From Streptomyces sp. TP-A0356 (GTDB taxonomy: Bacteria; Actinomycetota; Actinomycetes; Streptomycetales; Streptomycetaceae): DNA of 64,000 nucleotides. The stretch spans positions 21,735-85,734 of the forward strand of contig NZ_BBZJ01000033.1 of assembly GCF_001417775.1 (NCBI RefSeq), in the 5' to 3' direction. How positions within the stretch are numbered: position 1 is the stretch's first letter; each line of letters opens with the position of its first letter. The translations under genes and the position numbers were made by a program. Below the pieces are notes generated by a model that worked only from the letters and a program-made list of their open reading frames with translations, made no database searches and was not told where the DNA came from. Positions 60,893 through 64,000 of the stretch are shown piece by piece.

Positions 60893-63800
60893 ATGTCACA
60901 AGGCGATGCGGTTGTGGGTGCCACCGGACACGCACACAGACGCAGACACACCCAGCGGCGCGGCCTGGCGCTCGCCCTGACCGCCGCCGTGACCGCGTGC
61001 CTGGTCGGGCTGGGCGTCTCTCAAGCGCAGGCGAGTGAGACGACCGGCTCGGTGGACATCCTCCGGACCGGCTGGGACGGGAGTGAACCGGATCTCGGCC
61101 CGTCCGACGTGCGCTCCTCTTCCTTCGGGCAGCTCTGGAGGGCTCCCGCGCAGCTCGACGGGCAGATATACGCCCAGCCGATCGTCGTCGGCGGCACGGT
61201 GGTGGCGGTCACCGAGAACAACAGGGCCTACGGCCTCGATCGCGCCACAGGAGCCGTGCTGTGGCAGCGCAGCTTCGGGCCTGCATGGCCCGCGTCCACC
61301 CTCAACTGCGGCGACCTCGTCCCGAACGTCGGCAGCACCGCCACCCCGGTGTACGACCCCGCCGGCGGCGCGGTCTATCTGACCACCAAGGTCGACGACG
61401 GTCCCACCCACCTGAGCCCGCACTGGTACATGCACGCGCTCGACCCGGTCACGGGGGCGGAGAAGTCCGGCTTCCCCGTGACGATCCAGGGCACCCCGTC
61501 CAACGACCCCACCCAGTCCTTCCTGCCCGCGTACCAGATGCAGCGTCCTGGCCTGCTGCTGCTCGACGGGGTGGTGTACGCGGCGTTCGGCGGACACTGC
61601 GACGCCGAGCCCTATCGCGGCTACGTGGTCGGCGTCAGCACCACCAACCCCTCGGTGACCTCGATGTGGGCGACGGAGACCGGTGCCAGCAACAGCGGGG
61701 CCGGCATCTGGCAGTCCGGCGGGGGACTCGTCTCGGACGGTCCCGGCCGGATCTTCCTCACCACCGGCAACGGCGTCAGCCCGGCGCCCGGCCCCGGCAG
61801 CGCGCCGCCCGGCACGCTCGCGGAGTCCGTGGTCCGGCTGCAGGCGCAGGCCGACCGGAGTCTCAAGGCCGCCGACTTCTTCAGTCCGTCCAATGCGCCG
61901 ACCCTGGACCAGCAGGACAAGGACCTGGCCTCCGGCGGGCCGGTCGGCCTGCCGAACAGCTTCGGTACCGCCTCCCACCCGCATCTGATGGTGCAGCAGG
62001 GCAAGGACGGCCGGGTCTTCCTGCTGGACCGCGACGACCTCGGCGGCAGGTCGCAGGGCACCGGCGGGACCGACGACGTGGTGGGAACCACCGGGCCGCT
62101 CAAGGGCCAGTGGGGCCACCCCGCGGTCTGGGGCGGTGACGGCGGTTATGTCTACTGCGTCGGCAACGGTGGCTCACTGGTGGCGCTGCACCGCGGCGTG
62201 ACGGGCTCGGGCGACCCCGCGCTGACCGTCGCCGGATCCAGCCAGGACTCCTTCCCGTACACCAGCGGATCGCCCGTGGTGACCTCCGACGGAACGCGCT
62301 CGGGCAGCGCTCTGGTGTGGGTGGTCTGGTCGGGCGGGTCCAGCGGCGTCAACGCCCAGCTGCGCGCGTACGAGCCAGTCCCCGACGCGAACGGCGTCCT
62401 GCCGCTGGTCTGGTCCGCGCCGATCGGCACCGCGTCGAAGTTCGCCACCCCGGCCACTGACGGCGGGCAGGTTTTCGTCGGCACTCGGGAGGGGAAGGTC
62501 TACGCCTTCGGCAATCCGGTGGGCAGCCCGCTCAAGGGCAGCCCGGTCGAATTCGGGCTCGTGCCGGTGGGCGGCTCCGCGAGCACCGACGTCGTCCTGA
62601 CGGAGAACCAGAGCCCGTCACATTCCCTCGGCGTCAAGGGCGTCACGGTCGACGGTCCGTTCACCGCGGACACATCGTCGCTGCCGCCGACGATCCCGGC
62701 GGGCGGGCAGCTGTCGATACCCGTCTCCTTCACACCCGCCGCGGTCCTGGGCGCGAGTGGAACGCTCACCGTGGCCACCGACGCCGGCAGTTTCGCACTG
62801 AGTCTGCACGGCGTCGGTACCAAGTCCGGTCTGGCTGCGTTCCCGGGCACGGTGTCCTTCGGCAACCAGCCGACGGGGACCACGGCCACCGCGAACGTCC
62901 AGTTGACGAACACGGGCACTGACCCGGAGACCATCACCTCCGTCACCCCGCCCGAGGGACCGTTCACGGCCGCCGACCTGCCGAGCGCCGACCCGGCGAA
63001 CCCGACGGTGATCCCGGCCCAGAGCTCCATCGTCCTGCAGGTCGGGTACGCGCCCACGGTCACCGGCCAGAACTCCTCGTCGATCACACTGAGCAGCACC
63101 AGCGGTGCGCTCACCATCCCGGTCGAGGGCGACGCGATCAGCGGCGAGGGCCACCTGGTGTTCAGTCCGACGAGCCTCTCGTTCGGCGCGGTGGTCCGCG
63201 GCACGTCGAGCACGCGGAGCTTCACCATCACCAACACGGGGAACATCCCGGTCACCGTCACCAAGGCGAAGGCTCCGGCAGGTGTGTTCAGCAGCGCCGA
63301 CCAACTTGCCGAGGGCTTGGTCATCGGTCCCGAGCAGAGTGTCCGCCAGACGGTCACCTTCGCCCCGACCGTGAGCGGCAGCCAGTCGGCCACGTACGAG
63401 GTCACCGGCGACGCCGGGCAGGGGGCACAACTGGAGTCGCTCACCGGCATCGGTGTGCCCCCGGCGTCGCAGCTGGGCACCGTGCTGGCACGGGACAACT
63501 CCGGCACCCTGTGGCTCTACCGCGGCACCGGTGTGCCCTCCGGGGCACTGGCCACCCGGGCCGCCATCGGAACCGGCTGGAACACCTACAACATCGTCAC
63601 CAGCATCAGCGGTGAGATGGCGGACGGCACCGGAACCGTCGTCGGCCGTGACAGCAAGGGAACGCTGTGGTTCTACCAGGGCACCGGCAACCCGAAGGCA
63701 CCCTTCGCACCCCGGAAACAGGTCGGCCCCGGCTGGAACATCTACAACTCCATCGTCGGCGCCCGTGACGTGACCGGGGACGGCAAGGCGGACCTCGTCG

Positions 63801-64000
63801 CCCGCGACAGCAAGGGTGGCCTGTGGCTGTACCGGGGCACCGGCAACGCCTCGGCGCCCTTCCTGGCCCGCATCTCCATTGGTTACGGCTGGAACATCTA
63901 CAACTCCATCGTCGGCATCGCTGACCTGACCGGGGACGGCAAGGCGGACCTCGTCGCCCGCGACAGCAAGGGTGGCCTGTGGCTGTACCGGGGCACCGGC
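60893..64000 (+). CDS. Large secreted PQQ-propeller / choice-of-anchor-D / FG-GAP-like protein, partial
   Basis: At least 1036 residues; the 3' end is outside the window. Domains in order: signal peptide (~1-48, 'QRRGLALALTAAVTACLVGLGVSQAQA-SE'); PQQ-type beta-propeller (~75-540: 'AQPIVVGGTVVAVTENNRAYGLDRATGAVLWQRSFG', 'GGSLVALHRG', 'KVYAFG'); three choice-of-anchor-D/ASPM-like Ig domains (~545-860, e.g. 'SFGAVVRGTSSTRSFTITNTGNIPVTVTK'). FG-GAP/VCBS-type repeats follow ('VTGDGKADLVARDSKGGLWLYRGTG'). Start is ATG 60893, or TTG 60887 with better spacing to a GGGGGG site. Likely an exported adhesin or binding protein. Confidence 0.85.
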   Translation, partial: MSQGDAVVGATGHAHRRRHTQRRGLALALTAAVTACLVGLGVSQAQASETTGSVDILRTGWDGSEPDLGPSDVRSSSFGQLWRAPAQLDGQIYAQPIVVGGTVVAVTENNRAYGLDRATGAVLWQRSFGPAWPASTLNCGDLVPNVGSTATPVYDPAGGAVYLTTKVDDGPTHLSPHWYMHALDPVTGAEKSGFPVTIQGTPSNDPTQSFLPAYQMQRPGLLLLDGVVYAAFGGHCDAEPYRGYVVGVSTTNPSVTSMWATETGASNSGAGIWQSGGGLVSDGPGRIFLTTGNGVSPAPGPGSAPPGTLAESVVRLQAQADRSLKAADFFSPSNAPTLDQQDKDLASGGPVGLPNSFGTASHPHLMVQQGKDGRVFLLDRDDLGGRSQGTGGTDDVVGTTGPLKGQWGHPAVWGGDGGYVYCVGNGGSLVALHRGVTGSGDPALTVAGSSQDSFPYTSGSPVVTSDGTRSGSALVWVVWSGGSSGVNAQLRAYEPVPDANGVLPLVWSAPIGTASKFATPATDGGQVFVGTREGKVYAFGNPVGSPLKGSPVEFGLVPVGGSASTDVVLTENQSPSHSLGVKGVTVDGPFTADTSSLPPTIPAGGQLSIPVSFTPAAVLGASGTLTVATDAGSFALSLHGVGTKSGLAAFPGTVSFGNQPTGTTATANVQLTNTGTDPETITSVTPPEGPFTAADLPSADPANPTVIPAQSSIVLQVGYAPTVTGQNSSSITLSSTSGALTIPVEGDAISGEGHLVFSPTSLSFGAVVRGTSSTRSFTITNTGNIPVTVTKAKAPAGVFSSADQLAEGLVIGPEQSVRQTVTFAPTVSGSQSATYEVTGDAGQGAQLESLTGIGVPPASQLGTVLARDNSGTLWLYRGTGVPSGALATRAAIGTGWNTYNIVTSISGEMADGTGTVVGRDSKGTLWFYQGTGNPKAPFAPRKQVGPGWNIYNSIVGARDVTGDGKADLVARDSKGGLWLYRGTGNASAPFLARISIGYGWNIYNSIVGIADLTGDGKADLVARDSKGGLWLYRGTG
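63481..64000 (+). repeat. Tandem 156-bp (52-residue) coding repeats
   Basis: The C-terminal part of the secreted protein is built from units of 52 codons, each with 'ARDSKGTLW.YRGTG' and 'GWN.YN.IV'. The last two units have identical DNA over at least 73 bp (63772-63844 and 63928-64000). The near-identity implies recent duplication or gene conversion, and the array probably continues past the window. Confidence 0.85.

Overview
The window is a high-GC actinobacterial chromosome segment, almost certainly Streptomyces. The base composition, GTG starts, an AfsR-type regulator, TTA (bldA) codons confined to a few accessory genes, and IS families common in that genus all point this way. No tRNA, rRNA or CRISPR array was seen. 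It looks like an accessory region: an intact biosynthetic operon at the left, regulators and transport genes next to it, then about 40 kb of small gene islands separated by insertion-sequence debris.

1-11.5 kb: one long minus-strand operon, mostly with 1-4 nt start/stop overlaps, built around an amino-group carrier protein (LysW-like, 61 aa). In transcription order it encodes a homocitrate-synthase-like enzyme, the LysW carrier, LysX, LysY and LysZ homologues, a glutamine amidotransferase, a Glu/Leu-dehydrogenase-like enzyme, an acyl-AMP ligase, an aminotransferase, an FAH-fold protein and two LLM flavin monooxygenases, the last running off the left edge. This resembles carrier-protein-mediated secondary metabolism rather than primary lysine or arginine synthesis. 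The carrier ends in Gln instead of the family's C-terminal Glu. A maleate-isomerase-like gene is divergent from the operon. Beyond it lie a response regulator lacking the phospho-acceptor Asp and an IS701-transposase-like protein lacking its first catalytic Asp, possibly a domesticated regulatory pair.

15-27.7 kb: an alpha/beta hydrolase, MerR, MFS exporter and degenerate SDR run on the minus strand, divergent from a large AfsR/SARP-type ATPase regulator. These are followed by a membrane protein/XRE pair, a GlxA-type regulator divergent from a dienelactone-hydrolase-like gene, and a VOC protein.

27.7-37 kb: a NACHT-like gene remnant is split by a MITE, which was itself hit by an IS630 element. 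Next come two divergent gene pairs: a Gln-rich coiled-coil protein with a subtilisin-fold protein that has lost most catalytic residues, and a 167-aa protein with a 965-aa polytopic HExxH metalloprotease carrying two TTA codons. IS701 and ISAs1-type fragments close the block.

37-53 kb: regulator/enzyme pairs (SDR/XRE, NmrA-like/TetR, FAD-monooxygenase/TetR, AraC/quinone oxidoreductase), two small secreted proteins, a GHKL ATPase, and fragments of IS3, IS21, IS256, ISL3, an integrase and a DNA ligase.

53-60.1 kb: layered mobile elements. An IS630-type element carries a GNAT gene between its terminal repeats, and an IS982-type element carries an alpha/beta hydrolase gene. The IS630 element sits exactly at the CTAG at the tip of the IS982 unit, between that unit and a tandem 5' copy of it.

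60.3-64 kb: a short ArsR-like regulator, then a large secreted protein with a PQQ-type propeller, choice-of-anchor-D domains and FG-GAP-like repeats that runs off the right edge.
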